Below, one piece after another: positions 54,255 through 64,000 of a DNA stretch of 64,000 bases (position 1 is the first letter of the stretch; every line of letters begins with the position of its first letter). This DNA is from Sorex araneus (Eukaryota; Chordata; Mammalia; Eulipotyphla; Soricidae): the NCBI RefSeq assembly GCF_027595985.1, contig NC_073304.1, forward strand, positions 214,984,500-215,048,499. The letters run 5' to 3'. The notes beneath the pieces are model-generated. The model did not search any database, was not told where the DNA came from, and saw only the letters and a list, made by a program, of their open reading frames with translations. Made by a program: the position numbers and the translations under genes.

Positions 54255-55175
54255 CAGTCTGTGAGCATTTTGTTGAGGGCTTTTGCATCTATAATCATCA
54301 AGCTACTGATGTGTGGTTTCCTTTTCTTCTTTTCTGGATGGGGTGTATCACCCAAGCCTTGCTCAAGAGTCCCAAGGACTCTTCCCTGTGATTCCCAGTC
54401 AACTGGTCCTCTGTTCAATGCTAGAACCCAAGGGTGTGGTGCTGCCAGGGCCCTGTAGTCCAGGGGATTACCTGGGTCACCTGCTGGTGCTTGGGGGCCC
54501 CCAGGACTGCACCTGGCAGTTCATGTGGAAAGTCACTGCAAGAGCCAAACTCTTCAGACAAAACCCAATTGTCAAATATCCTTAATACTTCTCTGACAGC
54601 AAGGAGTCAAAGGCGTCCAGGAGATCAGGAGTCCCGTCTGCTCAGCGTCACATTGAACTCCTGGGAGAAATGGGTATTGGAAGAACATCAATGTCCACAC
54701 ACTCAGGATTTAATAATCCAGTCGCATATTGTGCTCGCCCTCCTGTGAACCCCGACCTTCCTTTCAAGTCCCTGGCCTCCGTGTTCATTAAAAAATCTGA
54801 TCACCAGTGACCTGGGCCCCAGTGTAGCTGACATGGCTCCGGTCCTTTCATTTCTTCCCAGTCCTGATGTGCTCCAGGGATGCAAAACAGCCGGGGCACA
54901 GTGGTGAGAAAATAACTTGCTGGAGCAATCTGTCTCCAGCAAGGACTTGGGTGAGGAGCTAGGAGATGGGGAAAGGACAGCTGGAAATAAGTGGTTGTGC
55001 CCTGCTGAGCAAGGGAATATAGTTTTCATGGGCCACCAGGAGGCAGAGATTAAGGCAAGGATGAAATTCTGAAATTCTCTTCTCGTCAAGGGAAGAAAAA
55101 ACAAGAGAAAGTTTCTTTCCTGCTAGAGCCAAAATCACTCAAGGGGTAAAACTTGGGTCAGACATTACTTTCTGT
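54255..55175. other. unique intergenic DNA, candidate conserved block
   Basis: No gene. 54,320-54,520 has vague SINE-like phrases I could not assign. 54,590-54,880 looks constrained, with GGATTTAATAATCCAGTCGC, GTGTTCATTAAAAAATCTGATC and GTAGCTGACATGGC, and may be a distal regulatory element. Confidence 0.4.
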
Positions 55176-55357
55176 TTTTTCTTTTGGTGTGTATGGGGGG
55201 TGATGGGAGGCCTTAAGCACCACCTCATGGTGCTTAAGGCTTACTCCTGACTCTGGCAGGTGTAATCATATGGGAACCATATGGGGTTCCGGAGATTGAA
55301 TCCCATATGACATGTACAAGGCCAACGCCCTACCCATTGTACTATCTCTTTGTCCCA
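55176..55357 (-). mobile_element. old SINE carrying an inverted repeat
   Basis: A reverse copy with TTACTCCTGACTCTGGC, GGGAACCATATGGGG and TGTACTATCTCTTTGTCCC. It contains a perfect 12-bp inverted repeat at 55,210-55,240 that other copies lack. Confidence 0.78.
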
Positions 55358-55384
55358 CAGCTGAATTTCTTTTTAAGATTTTGT

Positions 55385-55424
55385 CTGGGGAGGCCACACA
55401 GGCAGTGCTCAGGGCACCTGGCTG
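55385..55424 (-). mobile_element. short SINE tail-end fragment
   Basis: GAGGCCACACAGGCAGTGCTCAGGG matches the body start of a reverse copy and then stops. Confidence 0.5.
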
Positions 55425-55530
55425 GACATAGTGCGCGAGATGGCAGATAGCAGGGGCATTCAGGCTCAAAAGGGAGTGTTGTCAGGACTACTGCTCTCAG
55501 CAATATGGGACATGGGAATTTTGAACTTGT

Positions 55531-55699
55531 TTTTTCTTTTTTGGGTCACACCCAGCGATGCACAGGGGTTACTCCTGGCTCATGCACTCAGGAATTACTC
55601 CTGGCGATGCTCGGGGGAACATATGGGATGCTGGGAATCAAACCCGGGTCAGCCGCGTGCAAGGCAAATGCACTGCCTGCTGTGCTATTGCTCCGGCCC
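55531..55699 (-). mobile_element. young shrew-type tRNA SINE
   Basis: A reverse near-consensus copy with the 13-bp GGAATTTTGAACT duplicated on both sides. Confidence 0.95.
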
Positions 55700-55976
55700 T
55701 GGAATTTTGAACTTTTGACTATTGGCTTGAAGCTTGGTAGGCAGATGCTCTAGATCAGTGGTCTTCAACCATCAGTCCAAGGACCAGTTCTGGTGTGCAG
55801 GAGTAGAACATTTGAAAACTGTTGGTCTAGTGCCTTAGATGTGCTGGTCTATAGTGGTATGTGGGATAGGTGCTGGTCTGCAGGTGTGATAAGGTTGCAG
55901 AATGCTGCTCTAGACCACTCTGCAATTTCTCTAGCCCTGCATCTTAAAATTCTGATTTATCTCCAAATAATTTTGT

Positions 55977-56146
55977 TTTCTTTTAGTTTTGGGTCAGACC
56001 CAGTGGTACTCGGCTTATTCCTTGCTCTGAGTTGAGAGATCACACCTGTTGGAACTCAGAGGACCATATATAGTTCTGGGCATTAGAGCTGGGTCAGTCT
56101 TGGTAAGGTAAATGTTCAACCAGCTGTGGTATCTCTCTAGCTCCTC
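55977..56146 (-). mobile_element. old shrew-type tRNA SINE
   Basis: A reverse copy with TTTTGGGTCAGACCCAGTGG, GAGGACCATATATAG and GTATCTCTCTAGCTCC. Confidence 0.8.
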
Positions 56147-56443
56147 CATATAATTTTTGAAGGAATTATTTGGGTTATGATATTGATACCTTCTTTTTCA
56201 CAATGCAATTTTGAAATTTTGAGGTTTTTGCTCATGGTCTCTGTGATTCTCACCCTGAACCCTAATCAAGAGATAGCATTAGAAACAGACAAGATATAAC
56301 TTTTTTCAGGCCTTGACATTGACCAGGACACGTGGTATAAGTGACCCTCAGGTCTCATAGAAGGAGCACAGTGAGGGGCTTCTTTGAGGGTGGGCTTAGA
56401 TACAGGGAGTAATCCAGTTTTTCTCTTTTTCTCTCTCTATTTT
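56147..56443. other. unique intergenic DNA
   Basis: I see no gene or recognised element here. Confidence 0.5.
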
Positions 56444-56817
56444 TGTACAACACTCAGTGATGTTCAGGGGTTACTCCTGACTCTACATTCAAGAATTATT
56501 CCTGGAGTCTAGAGACATAGTGAAGCTAGGAGAGCACTTGCCTTGCCCAAAGCCAACCTGAGTTTGATCCCCGGCATCCCATATGGTCCTCTAAGCCCAG
56601 TAGGAGTGATTCTTGAGTGCAGAGCCAAGAGTAACTCCTCAGCACCACCTTATGTGGCCCCTAGCCAAACAACAACAACAACAACAACAATAACAACAAC
56701 AACAACAAAATTACTCTTGGAAGTACTCAGGGGACCATATGAGATGCTGGGAATCAAACCTGGGTAGGATGCATGCAAGGTAAGTGCCCTGCCTGCTGTA
56801 CTATCTCTCCTGCCCTC
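56444..56817 (-). mobile_element. reverse SINE split by a nested SINE
   Basis: Two halves of one reverse copy (56,444-56,506 and 56,709-56,817) are separated by a forward SINE. AATTATTCCTGG and AATTACTCTTGG at the junctions mark the duplicated target. Confidence 0.85.
56507..56707 (+). mobile_element. nested shrew-type tRNA SINE with (AAC)n tail
   Basis: A forward copy inserted in the previous one. Its tail is a run of AAC repeats (56,668-56,707). Confidence 0.87.
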
Positions 56818-57059
56818 CTAACACAGTTTCTCTTTATGCACTTTAGTGACAACTTTGATAATGTGGCCAGCTAGGCTGAGGAATGCAAACCAAGATTGGA
56901 GAACAGGTTTTTCTTAGGCCTCCTAGAATGTGGCGGTTGAATGAGGCTTGATACTACTTCATGTGAGGGAAGGGATTAGCACCCCCAGTTTGCATATCAC
57001 TTCCTCTTATAAGATCTTTTCACAGATATATTATTTTATCTACACCAGGCTGCTGGGGA

Positions 57060-57175
57060 TGGACAACATTATTATTTTATCATTTTGCAGATGAAGAACT
57101 TTAGGATCAAATTAATGAAGTGACCTGCCCAAGATCATACCACTAGTCAAAGGTGGAACTTGTTTCCAGGTGCAA
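57060..57175 (-). mobile_element. MIR element
   Basis: TTTTGCAGATGAAGAACTTTAG, GTGACCTGCCCAAGATCATAC and GTGGAACTTGTTTCCAGG follow a reverse MIR. Confidence 0.7.
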
Positions 57176-57322
57176 AAATATTGTGCCCTCTCTCCAGTAA
57201 GAGAACAGGCACTGAGCTAGCCGGCTCACAGCAGGCCACACCTGGAGGGGACTGTGCATTTGTCAAACTGGCCTTGGTCGATCATTGGTGCAGTTGGTAT
57301 TGTTGAGTATTTGATTCCTTAT

Positions 57323-57503
57323 GTTTTTTTTTTGTTTGTTTTTTTGGGTCACACCCGGCGATGCACAGGGGTTACTACTGGAGCTTCACTCAGGAATTAC
57401 TCCTGGTGGTGCTCAGGGGACCATATGGGATGCTGGAATTAGAACCCGGGTCAGCCGCGTGCAAGGCAAACGCCCTACCCTCTGTGCTATCACTTCAGCC
57501 CCA
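57323..57503 (-). mobile_element. young shrew-type tRNA SINE
   Basis: A reverse near-consensus copy flanked by GATTCCTTATG / GATTCCTTGTT. Confidence 0.94.
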
Positions 57504-57647
57504 GATTCCTTGTTTTTAAATTTGTGTATATGCTTGAAATGACCTATAATAAAAATGATTTGAAAAAAGAATAAACCTATATTCTATGCTTGAATACTGT
57601 TTCTCTAAAACTTTTCCTAGGTAAATTTCATTTTTATGTCTCCAAGA

Positions 57648-57788
57648 TTTCTTTTTTGGTGTGGCAGATACGCCTAGGTGTGGCCACACCTGGCTCTGTG
57701 CTCAAGGATCATGGCTGGCAGTGCCAAGATTCAAATCAGGCTGAAAACCATTCTAGGCAAGCACCTTCACCTTTCCATCTCTCTCCAA
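57648..57788 (-). mobile_element. old SINE with deletions
   Basis: CTCTGTGCTCAAGGATCATGG, GCAGTGCCAAGATTCAAATC and CCTTTCCATCTCTCTCC are recognisable in order. Confidence 0.65.
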
Positions 57789-57849
57789 ATTTCATTTTAA
57801 AGACTGAGATCCCATGAATGGGATCTTCTCTCTACTTTCTTATTTATTT

Positions 57850-58045
57850 CATCGGACATTGTTCTAAGTGCTATTTTTGTCTTTCTCTTCATCTCTCACC
57901 CTAGGACAAGGTGCCTCTATCTCTGTTTTGCAGATGGGGAAACTGTCACTTAGAGAAACCATCACTTTGCCGAGATGGCACCTTTTGGAAATGTCAGAAC
58001 TACAACTTGAATTCAGGTCTGTCTAAGAGCTTCATCTTTAGTGCC
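57850..58045 (-). mobile_element. MIR element
   Basis: ATTGTTCTAAGTGCTA, TTTTGCAGATGGGGAAACTG and CTTGAATTCAGGTCTGTCTAAG follow the reverse MIR consensus. Confidence 0.78.
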
Positions 58046-59174
58046 TATCCTCTACCTTACAATCACAGCAACCAACACTCTTCCCTGAGATATGACTCTA
58101 TTGTGATATTCTTCCATTCTCACCATCTTACAAGGAAATGCTCATGGCACTGGAGACCTTCTCATCCCTACTGCTGGGAAAAATAGTTTGTAAACAGAAA
58201 AGCTCTTTCATCTGGTCAAGCCTGTCTGTCCCCACCTCCCTGAGGGGATTCAAGCACTTAACTTTTGTTTTGAGATCTCAGGTGGATGAAGCTGGCATCA
58301 ATCTACCTCCTGAGTCCATTTCCTGCAGTGAAACATGTATCATAGATGCAGGAAGGGAGGCAAGTGACAGTGGCCTTTGAGAGAGATTTAGAATTCACGT
58401 TTCATTAAGGAATCAAGAAGACTAACTTTGGTGGGCCAGGACTTCGCCCTTACTGGACTGACCAAGAAGAAAGGACCCTAACCAGCATAGAAGGGATACC
58501 CCTACTCCACACTGCTTGACATTTGCCCAATCTAGCGCTGACCAGGCCTTTCTCCTCTCACGGACACAACTCCTAGTTCTGACAGGGAAACGCCTTGGGT
58601 CGTTATCTGGGGTGGTATCAAATATTTTGCTGGAGAACTTTCAGAGCGCTTCAGGGACGCAGGGAACTGTTTAGATATCAGATTCTCTCCTGCCAGGTCA
58701 AGCGAACCCCTGGTTGATGAATGGCTGTGTTTCCTCAAGCATCTTTCCCAGCAGCGCGTTATCTTGTGTGCCCTTTAACTCACTGTCCAGCTGAGAGGCC
58801 CCAGGCCTGCAGAAGCTGTTCTTCTAATCCTCCTCTCGGGCTCGGCTGCTGCAGTGGGCGCGGGGAGGTTGTTTACAGAGGATGAAGGCTCGCTGCCCTG
58901 CACCTGGTTTCTGTCTGGCCCACGCTGACGGGGATGAAGGATCCTTCATTTATCTCAGTCTCTCTTCTCAGGCAGCTCCTGCTGTCACGGCGAGCACAGG
59001 CCGATGTTTCAGTCCCTGATAAGCTGCTTTTTTGAGGAGCTGGGGAGAGCCACTTACCTACCTCTCTCAGGTTCCGCACCCCCCTAGTCCAGAGCAGAAT
59101 AGCAGGGTTGGATGGGACAGGGGGCTGCTGAGGGTTTATTTGGAAGATACAGAAGGTCAAGTGGGACGGACTCA
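58046..59174. other. unique intergenic DNA
   Basis: No gene. Higher GC content at 58,560-59,060 with GGATGAAGGATCCTTCATTTA (a palindrome near 58,934) may be regulatory. Confidence 0.45.
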
Positions 59175-59260
59175 AAGGGCTGAAGCATATGCCCCAAGAA
59201 CAAGGCCCTGAGCTTAATCCCTGGCGCTCCCTGCTCCCCCCACCCGCCCATGCTGCTACC
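59175..59260 (+). mobile_element. old SINE fragment
   Basis: GGGCTGAAGCATATGCCCCAAG through GAGCTTAATCCCTGGCGCTCC resembles a diverged tRNA-like head. Confidence 0.45.
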
Positions 59261-59388
59261 CTGTAACATCACTGGATATGGCTCTGGTTGTCCCCAGCAC
59301 TGCTATCCCCAGCACATCCTTTTTTAAAAATTTTTTTTATTAAATCATAGTGAGATGCACAGTTCCAAAGTTTCTCAGGATTGGATTT

Positions 59389-59640
59389 CAGTCACTGTAT
59401 CACTGTCTGTATCACTGTCATCCCGTTGCTCATCGATTTGCTCGAGTGGGCACTAGTAATGTCTCCGTTGTGAGACTTGTTGTTACTGTTTTTGGCATAT
59501 TGAATATGCCGCAGTTAGCTTGCCAGGCTCTGCCATGTGGGCAAGATACTCTCGGTAGCTTGCTGGACTCTCCGAGAGGGACGGAAAAATTGAACCCAGA
59601 TCGGCCGTGTGCAAGACAAACACCCTACCTGCTGGGTTTC
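59389..59640 (-). mobile_element. second-type SINE (long body, CAGTGA-like tail)
   Basis: Same structure as the copies at 32,299 and 62,091: (GTATCACTGTC)n tail side, CATCCCGTTGCTCATCGATT, TTGTTGTTACTGTTTTTGGC, CTCGGTAGCTTGC, and the tRNA-like head CGGCCGTGTGCAAGACAAAC. TTTCAGTCAC / TTTCGATCAC flank it. Confidence 0.88.
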
Positions 59641-59770
59641 GATCACACAATGTTCTAATACCCCTGGTCCTTTCACCAGTGTACATTTCCCAACATCAGT
59701 GTCACCAGTTTCCCTCCTTCCACTCCCAACCCCCAGTCTGCCCCTATACCCCTATGCCAGGCACTTTTCC

Positions 59771-59775
<5 letters not shown>

Positions 59776-59824
<49 letters not shown>
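59776..59824. repeat. (CT)n microsatellite
   Basis: About 50 bases of CT repeat inside the presumed L1 tail. Confidence 0.95.
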
Positions 59825-59827
<3 letters not shown>

Positions 59828-60000
59828 CCCCTCCCCCACCTGCTTTTCCTTTTGGGCATTATGGTTTGCAATACAGGTACTAAATTGTTATCATGTGTAC
59901 CCCTTTACCTACTTTCAGCACTGAGTTCTTGTCTAGAGTCATTTCCAACTATCATTTTCACAGTGGTCCCTTCTCTATCCTAACTGCCCTCTCCTCCCCA

Positions 60001-60364
60001 CTTGGGCAAGAAGAAGCATTGTCCTGGGTCGTCCCTCCTCACATCAAAAACAAAAAGGCAAGTGGGCCTTGATTTCAGTTATTTAGTGGGCAATGCTCTT
60101 TTCTTTTCTCTATTGTGGCTTTTAGAAAATAGGTATTTCAATAACCCGTTAGCCATTTTTGTTTCCAGGGTTATACAAGAAAAAGAATATCTGTTGTGCA
60201 AAGGGCACCAGGGATAATTTTGTTGTATGAAGGACTGGAGGGGACAGGCAGAGAAAGAAGGAAGAGGCCCATTGGGACAGACACAGCATTCTAGGAGACA
60301 GTTCAGTGTGCGGAGTGCGGAAGCTCTTTTCCTCAAAGACCTTAAAGAGACTTTCATGATAACA
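60001..60364. other. unique intergenic DNA
   Basis: I see no gene or recognised element here. Confidence 0.5.
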
Positions 60365-60545
60365 AGGAACATTTATGGGGTGCTTACTATGTGCCCAAGG
60401 CTTGTGCTAAGCACTTAATCTCATTTAATCCCAAGAGGTAAAGACTCTTATTTCATCCACTTAACATACAAGGAAATAGAGATTTAGCGAGATTAAGTTT
60501 ACAGCCAGTAGAAAGAAGAGGTGAGATTTAAAAGTAGGATAGCTT
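60365..60545 (-). mobile_element. MIR element
   Basis: GGTGCTTACTATGTGCCCAAG, GCTAAGCACTTAATCTCATT and AAGGAAATAGAGATTTAGCG follow the reverse MIR consensus. Confidence 0.8.
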
Positions 60546-61700
60546 GGGCCCGGGGCCCCAAGGCTCTAGGGACTGAGAGTTCTGTGGCTGTGGAAGTGTG
60601 TTTGGAGCGCCTGGTTTCTCTCGGCCTTTCCTGGGGTGACTGCCCACCAGACCCCGCGGTTTGTACAGGGCAGGTGTCAGATAGGCCCAATAGCTCTTCC
60701 TTCTGTTTCTCAAGGGGCAGCTAACTGTGGGTTGGAGGCAAGGGACCTTTTCCTCCTCAGCTGCTGAAAAGGCTTAATGTTGAGTCTGCAGCAAGAAACA
60801 CTTTCAACCTTCCAGGCAAGAATCTGCAAAGCAGCCTGGTGAGCTTCCTTCCTCTCTCCCCCTTCCTCAGCCTTCCCCAGCACAGCTGCTTCTGAACCAA
60901 GTGGCTAAGCCCTGCTTGGCGACACTCCCCTCCATTCTAGGTACATAAGTGGCTGCTATCTCCACTGAGGGAAAGAAAGAGGGGGCAAGGGCTCTGAGGT
61001 CAGCTTGAAGTTACTTAGGAAGGGCAGTGGCTAGTCTCACTTGGTGACAAGGCCTCACATTTGAACCTGGAGGAAGCAAATCTGGGTGGTGAGTTAAGGG
61101 CAGCAGAGGGCCAAGGGCTAGTGAGAGCTGGCCCCTTTAAGGAAGTTGAACTTGGAAAAGTCAACCCATCACGGGGTGCCCTGGCAACTTTGGCAGTTGG
61201 GGAGAGACAGGTTTCCATAAAAACAGCCAGTGCCTTTTGATTTGGTTGAATGCACTTGTTTCCTTCCACCTAGGGGTGTGGAGGGAAGGGAATCTTTCTG
61301 TCTTTGAAAATAAATTCCAATGGCAGAGGAGGTACACTCTGTCTAGAGTAGGAAGTTACTCTCAATTTTGGGTTCTGTGCCAAATCCTTGAGTAAAATAC
61401 TGAACCTTTAGGAAAGTCTCACCTTCCTCCTGTGACAGGTTTTGAGTTGTTTGGAGAAGTTATTGCCCTCCCTGTCCTGCGCTGGGGAACATCAGGGCTG
61501 ACTGGAAAAAAGGTCTTCTTCTCATTAATAGATTGAACCTTTAAGCTCTGGACCTTGACCCCACACCAGTTACACAAATGATCCTGGAGAAGGAAGATTG
61601 TGCCATGGGATGTATGCCATGTACCCTGACTATCAGGCCCTCCTATAGAGAATTCTGGAACATGGAACATCTTTAATTTAATTCTATGTATTCATTTATA
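60546..61700. other. unique intergenic DNA
   Basis: No gene or SINE. The composition is moderate in GC. Possible regulatory content cannot be judged from sequence alone. Confidence 0.45.
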
Positions 61701-61706
61701 TATTTT

Positions 61707-61874
61707 TTTAATTCAGAGTTCACACTTGGCAGTGTTCAGGAGCATGGTGTCTGGCAGTGCCCCGGAGAAGGGTGCCTGGTAGTGCTTGGGAGACCGTACG
61801 GTCCCAGGGAGTGAATCTGGGGCTTCTATAAGCAAAGCCTGAGTTCAGGCCATTGGGTTATCTCTCTGGCCCAG
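61707..61874 (-). mobile_element. old SINE with internal duplication
   Basis: A reverse copy in which the body phrase (TTGGCAGTGTTCAGG, CTGGCAGTGCCCCGG, CTGGTAGTGCTTGGG) recurs three times before GAGACCGTACGGTCCCAGG and GTTATCTCTCTGGCCC. Confidence 0.72.
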
Positions 61875-61931
61875 CATTTTCCCCTTTACAGCTGCTTGTA
61901 ATATTTGCAGTCAAGTAGAAAATAAGGATTA

Positions 61932-62078
61932 TGGGGCTGAAGAGACAGTATAAAGGGCCCTTGCCTTGATTGCGGCCAACCCAGGCACTGTCTGTGGTCC
62001 CCTGAACACTGCCACGGGCAATCCCTGAGCAGCACAGAGCCAGCAGCAAGCCTTGAGCACCGCTGGGAGTGCCCCTCC
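61932..62078 (+). mobile_element. shrew-type tRNA SINE
   Basis: A forward copy: GGGGCTGAAGAGACAGTATAA, TGTGGTCCCCTGAACACTGCC, GAGCCAGCAGCAAGCC. Part of the B box region is deleted. Confidence 0.82.
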
Positions 62079-62090
62079 CCCCTCCAAAAT

Positions 62091-62337
62091 AGTCACTGTC
62101 ACTGTCATCCCGTTGCTCATCGATTTGTTCGAGCGGGCACCAGTAACATCTCTCACTGTGAAACTTATTGTTACTGTGTTTGGCATATCCAATACACCAC
62201 GGGTAGCTTGCCAGGCTCTGCCATGCGGGCACAATACTCTCGGTAGCTTCCCAGGCTCTCCACGAGGGGTGGAGGAATCGAACACAGATCGGCTGTGTGA
62301 AAGGCGAACGCCCTACCACTGTGCTATGGCTCCAGCC
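62091..62337 (-). mobile_element. second-type SINE (long body, CAGTGA-like tail)
   Basis: A reverse copy with tail side AGTCACTGTCACTGTCATCC, body GGGTAGCTTGCCAGGCTC and head ACGCCCTACCACTGTGCTAT. The 12-bp CCTCCAAAATAG is duplicated at 62,079-62,090 and 62,338-62,349. Confidence 0.93.
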
Positions 62338-62357
62338 CTCCAAAATAGTAAACTTTA

Positions 62358-62525
62358 TTTTTTAAATTATTATTATTTTTTGCTTTTTGGGTCACACCCA
62401 GTGATGCACAGAGGTTACTCCTGGCTCACTCAGGAATTACTCCTAGCGGTGCTCGGAGACCGCATGGGATGCTGGGAATCGAAGCCGGTTTGGTCGCGTG
62501 CAAGGCAAACACCCTACCGGCCCCC
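62358..62525 (-). mobile_element. young shrew-type SINE lacking the head end
   Basis: A reverse copy that is near-consensus up to GGCAAACACCCTACCGG, then ends in CCCCC without the usual GCTGTGCTATCGCTCCAG, a small deletion. Confidence 0.9.
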
Positions 62526-63578
62526 AAATAATAAACTTTTAGAAAAGAAAATGAAAAGAAGATTTGAGGGTCGAGTCCCAGGCAAAGCAGTTCCCTGCAT
62601 CTGAGAGGTTTGTTCTTCATATTTGGTTTCACTGTTGACTTGAGAACAGGCAGTAAGCAAAGGGCCTTCCACACCCTGAAACACTCCTCATAATGGGAAT
62701 GTAACAAGGATAAGGACAAAGGGGAACACTTAAAGTAAGTGTTGCCAACATCAAGGCAAGGTGGCTTCGATAAAGGTTAAGTTCCTGCTGTTGGTCTCCC
62801 TGGCCTCCTTCCACTGAGCTCTGGGTTCCTATTGGAGCAACTAATCAGTGCCCAGGAGTAGCTCACTGTGCGTGTGTGGGGGGGTGGCGGGGGGGCTGAG
62901 GGAAGAAGGCATTGACAGAGACTTCAAACTTCATTCCTACACAGCAGCACCTAGCTGACCCCTGGGGGACAGGGATGGTGCTGGGCAGGCTGGGGCGGGG
63001 GAGGGAAGGGTCGCTCTATTTTACACTCTTCCAACCTGATGCTGCCAGGACTGGGCTGGTGACAGGCCCTGGACTTGGAATTTGGGCCGGTTGAGTCTTG
63101 TGGACAAGAAGCAGATAAACGGCACCAGGCCTCTTAATGAATCTAGCGCTGGCTTCAGATAAACTGTCGCCACTTACTCCTCTGGGCTCTCCCCTCTGGG
63201 AAACGCTCTCTGTCTTGCCATAGCTTGTGCTGTGAGCTGGAAGGGGCCCAGGGCCTGCTGCTCTCCTGGGAAGTTTTGGAGGGAGAGAGACTGTCTGGAT
63301 CTCAGAGTAGAACCTTGAGTCCTTTTTAGCTCCAGCTGACTCTCACTCTCCAGGCCTGAATGAAAGTCAGAATCTGGTTATTATCTAAACTTGTAGGTTC
63401 AAAACTACTGGGTCTTTTTTTTTTAAAGAATTTTTGCTTAAAAAACATTTTTGCTAATAGAGCAAAAACAAACTCTATTTGGAGACATTTAAAGAGGTAC
63501 TGAAATAGAGTATTTAATGAGGGGCAAATGGGCTGCTTGAATCCAAAGATTGGTGTCCGTATGTAAAAAGGCAATTTG
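62526..63578. other. unique intergenic DNA
   Basis: I see no gene and no SINE. 62,880-63,250 is GC-richer; nothing specific is recognised. Confidence 0.45.
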
Positions 63579-63750
63579 AGGGGCTGGAGTGATAGTACAG
63601 TAGGTAGGGCGTTTGCCTTGCACGCGGCTGACCCGGGTTTGATTCCCAGCATTAAACTGAGCGCCGCAAGGACTAATTCCTGAGTGCAGAGCCAGGAGTA
63701 ACCCCTGTGCATCGCGGGGGGTGACCCAAAAAGAAAAGAAAAAAAAAGGA
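63579..63750 (+). mobile_element. young shrew-type SINE with small core deletion
   Basis: A forward copy, CATATGGTCCCCTGAG core replaced by TTAAACTGAG, flanked by AAAGGCAATTTG / AAAGGCAATTGG. Confidence 0.93.
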
Positions 63751-63884
63751 AAGGCAATTGGAACCCAGATTCTGAGGGAAAACAGGAAAACTTTGTGACA
63801 TCAAAAGGAAGAAAACAACCATGCCAACACTTTGACCTTGAATTTCTAGCCTTCAGAATTGTGAGGGAATTAATTTATATTGCT

Positions 63885-63903
63885 TAAACAAACAAACAAA
63901 CAC
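63885..63903. repeat. (AAAC)n short repeat
   Basis: A short AAAC run. Confidence 0.8.
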
Positions 63904-63954
63904 TAATGGAATCTTCCCCTTCATATTTCTTTTGCTTCTGTTTGTTTGCCTGCT

Positions 63955-64000
63955 TCGTTGTTGTTGTTGTTGTTATTTGGGGGGCCACACTGGTGGTGCT
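63955..64000 (-). mobile_element. shrew-type SINE cut by window end
   Basis: A (TTG)n tail followed by GGGGGGCCACACTGGTGGTGC, the start of a reverse copy. Confidence 0.7.

Larger units (their letters stand above)
59318..59998 (-). mobile_element. probable lineage-specific L1 3'-end fragment, interrupted
   Basis: 59,318-59,388 (TTTTATTAAATCATAGTGAG, GATGCACAGTTCCAAAG) and 59,641-59,998 (CCAGTGTACATTTCCCAAC, TTTCCCTCCTTCCACTCCC) look like one reverse retrotransposon 3' end. A SINE splits it and a CT microsatellite has expanded at 59,776. 27,840-27,960 may be a related scrap. Family assignment is from memory of similar L1 tails. Confidence 0.5.

Overview
The window is a stretch of a placental-mammal HOXB cluster, read in the direction of HOX transcription. 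Three two-exon homeobox genes lie on the + strand in the order HOXB3, HOXB2, HOXB1. Each translates as an intact protein that aligns with its human orthologue from start to stop once the intron is removed. The interspersed repeats are dominated by a tRNA-derived SINE with a GGTTCGATTCC B box, a conserved CCCATATGGTCCCC core and an A-rich tail. I recognise this as the shrew type, so the organism is most likely a shrew (Soricidae, probably Sorex). That identification rests on memory of the repeat and not on a database search.

Layout. 1-11,089: HOXB3 upstream region (HOXB4-HOXB3 interval), almost free of young repeats, with candidate conserved blocks and a GC-rich area at 7.6-9.1 kb that looks like a HOXB3 5' non-coding exon and promoter. 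11,090-14,715: HOXB3. 14.7-18.7 kb: HOXB3-HOXB2 interval with a recognisable HOXB2 hindbrain enhancer (Krox20-type sites near 16.9 kb; PREP/MEIS and PBX/HOX sites at 17,266-17,289) and a TATA/CCAAT promoter. 18,719-20,955: HOXB2. 21.0-22.0 kb: a CpG island with no gene. 22.0-22.9 kb: AT-rich sequence with a degenerate tandem repeat. 22.9-33.05 kb: about 30 SINE copies plus an L1 fragment. 33.05-39.15 kb: repeat-poor, holding the HOXB1 autoregulatory element (34,857-34,921) and HOXB1. 39.15-64 kb: SINE-rich intergenic DNA beyond the 3' end of the cluster, with unique islands and ancient MIR-type repeats; I see no gene there.

The three proteins are nuclear transcription factors. They share a PBX-contacting hexapeptide (FPWMK in HOXB3 and HOXB2, FDWMK in HOXB1) and an antennapedia-class homeodomain with WFQNRRMK in helix 3. 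The regulatory sites match known hindbrain wiring: HOXB1 acts with PBX, PREP/MEIS and SOX/OCT on its own upstream element to hold rhombomere-4 expression, and on the HOXB2 enhancer to switch on HOXB2 there. Krox20 (EGR2) drives HOXB2 in rhombomeres 3 and 5. A perfect miR-10 seed match lies in the HOXB3 3' UTR.

I found no new protein-coding system. The points worth checking are the SINE invasion between HOXB2 and HOXB1, the orphan CpG island, a duplicated Krox20 box, a second SINE family with a CAGTGA-type tail in place of poly(A), and a long HOXB3 glycine tract.
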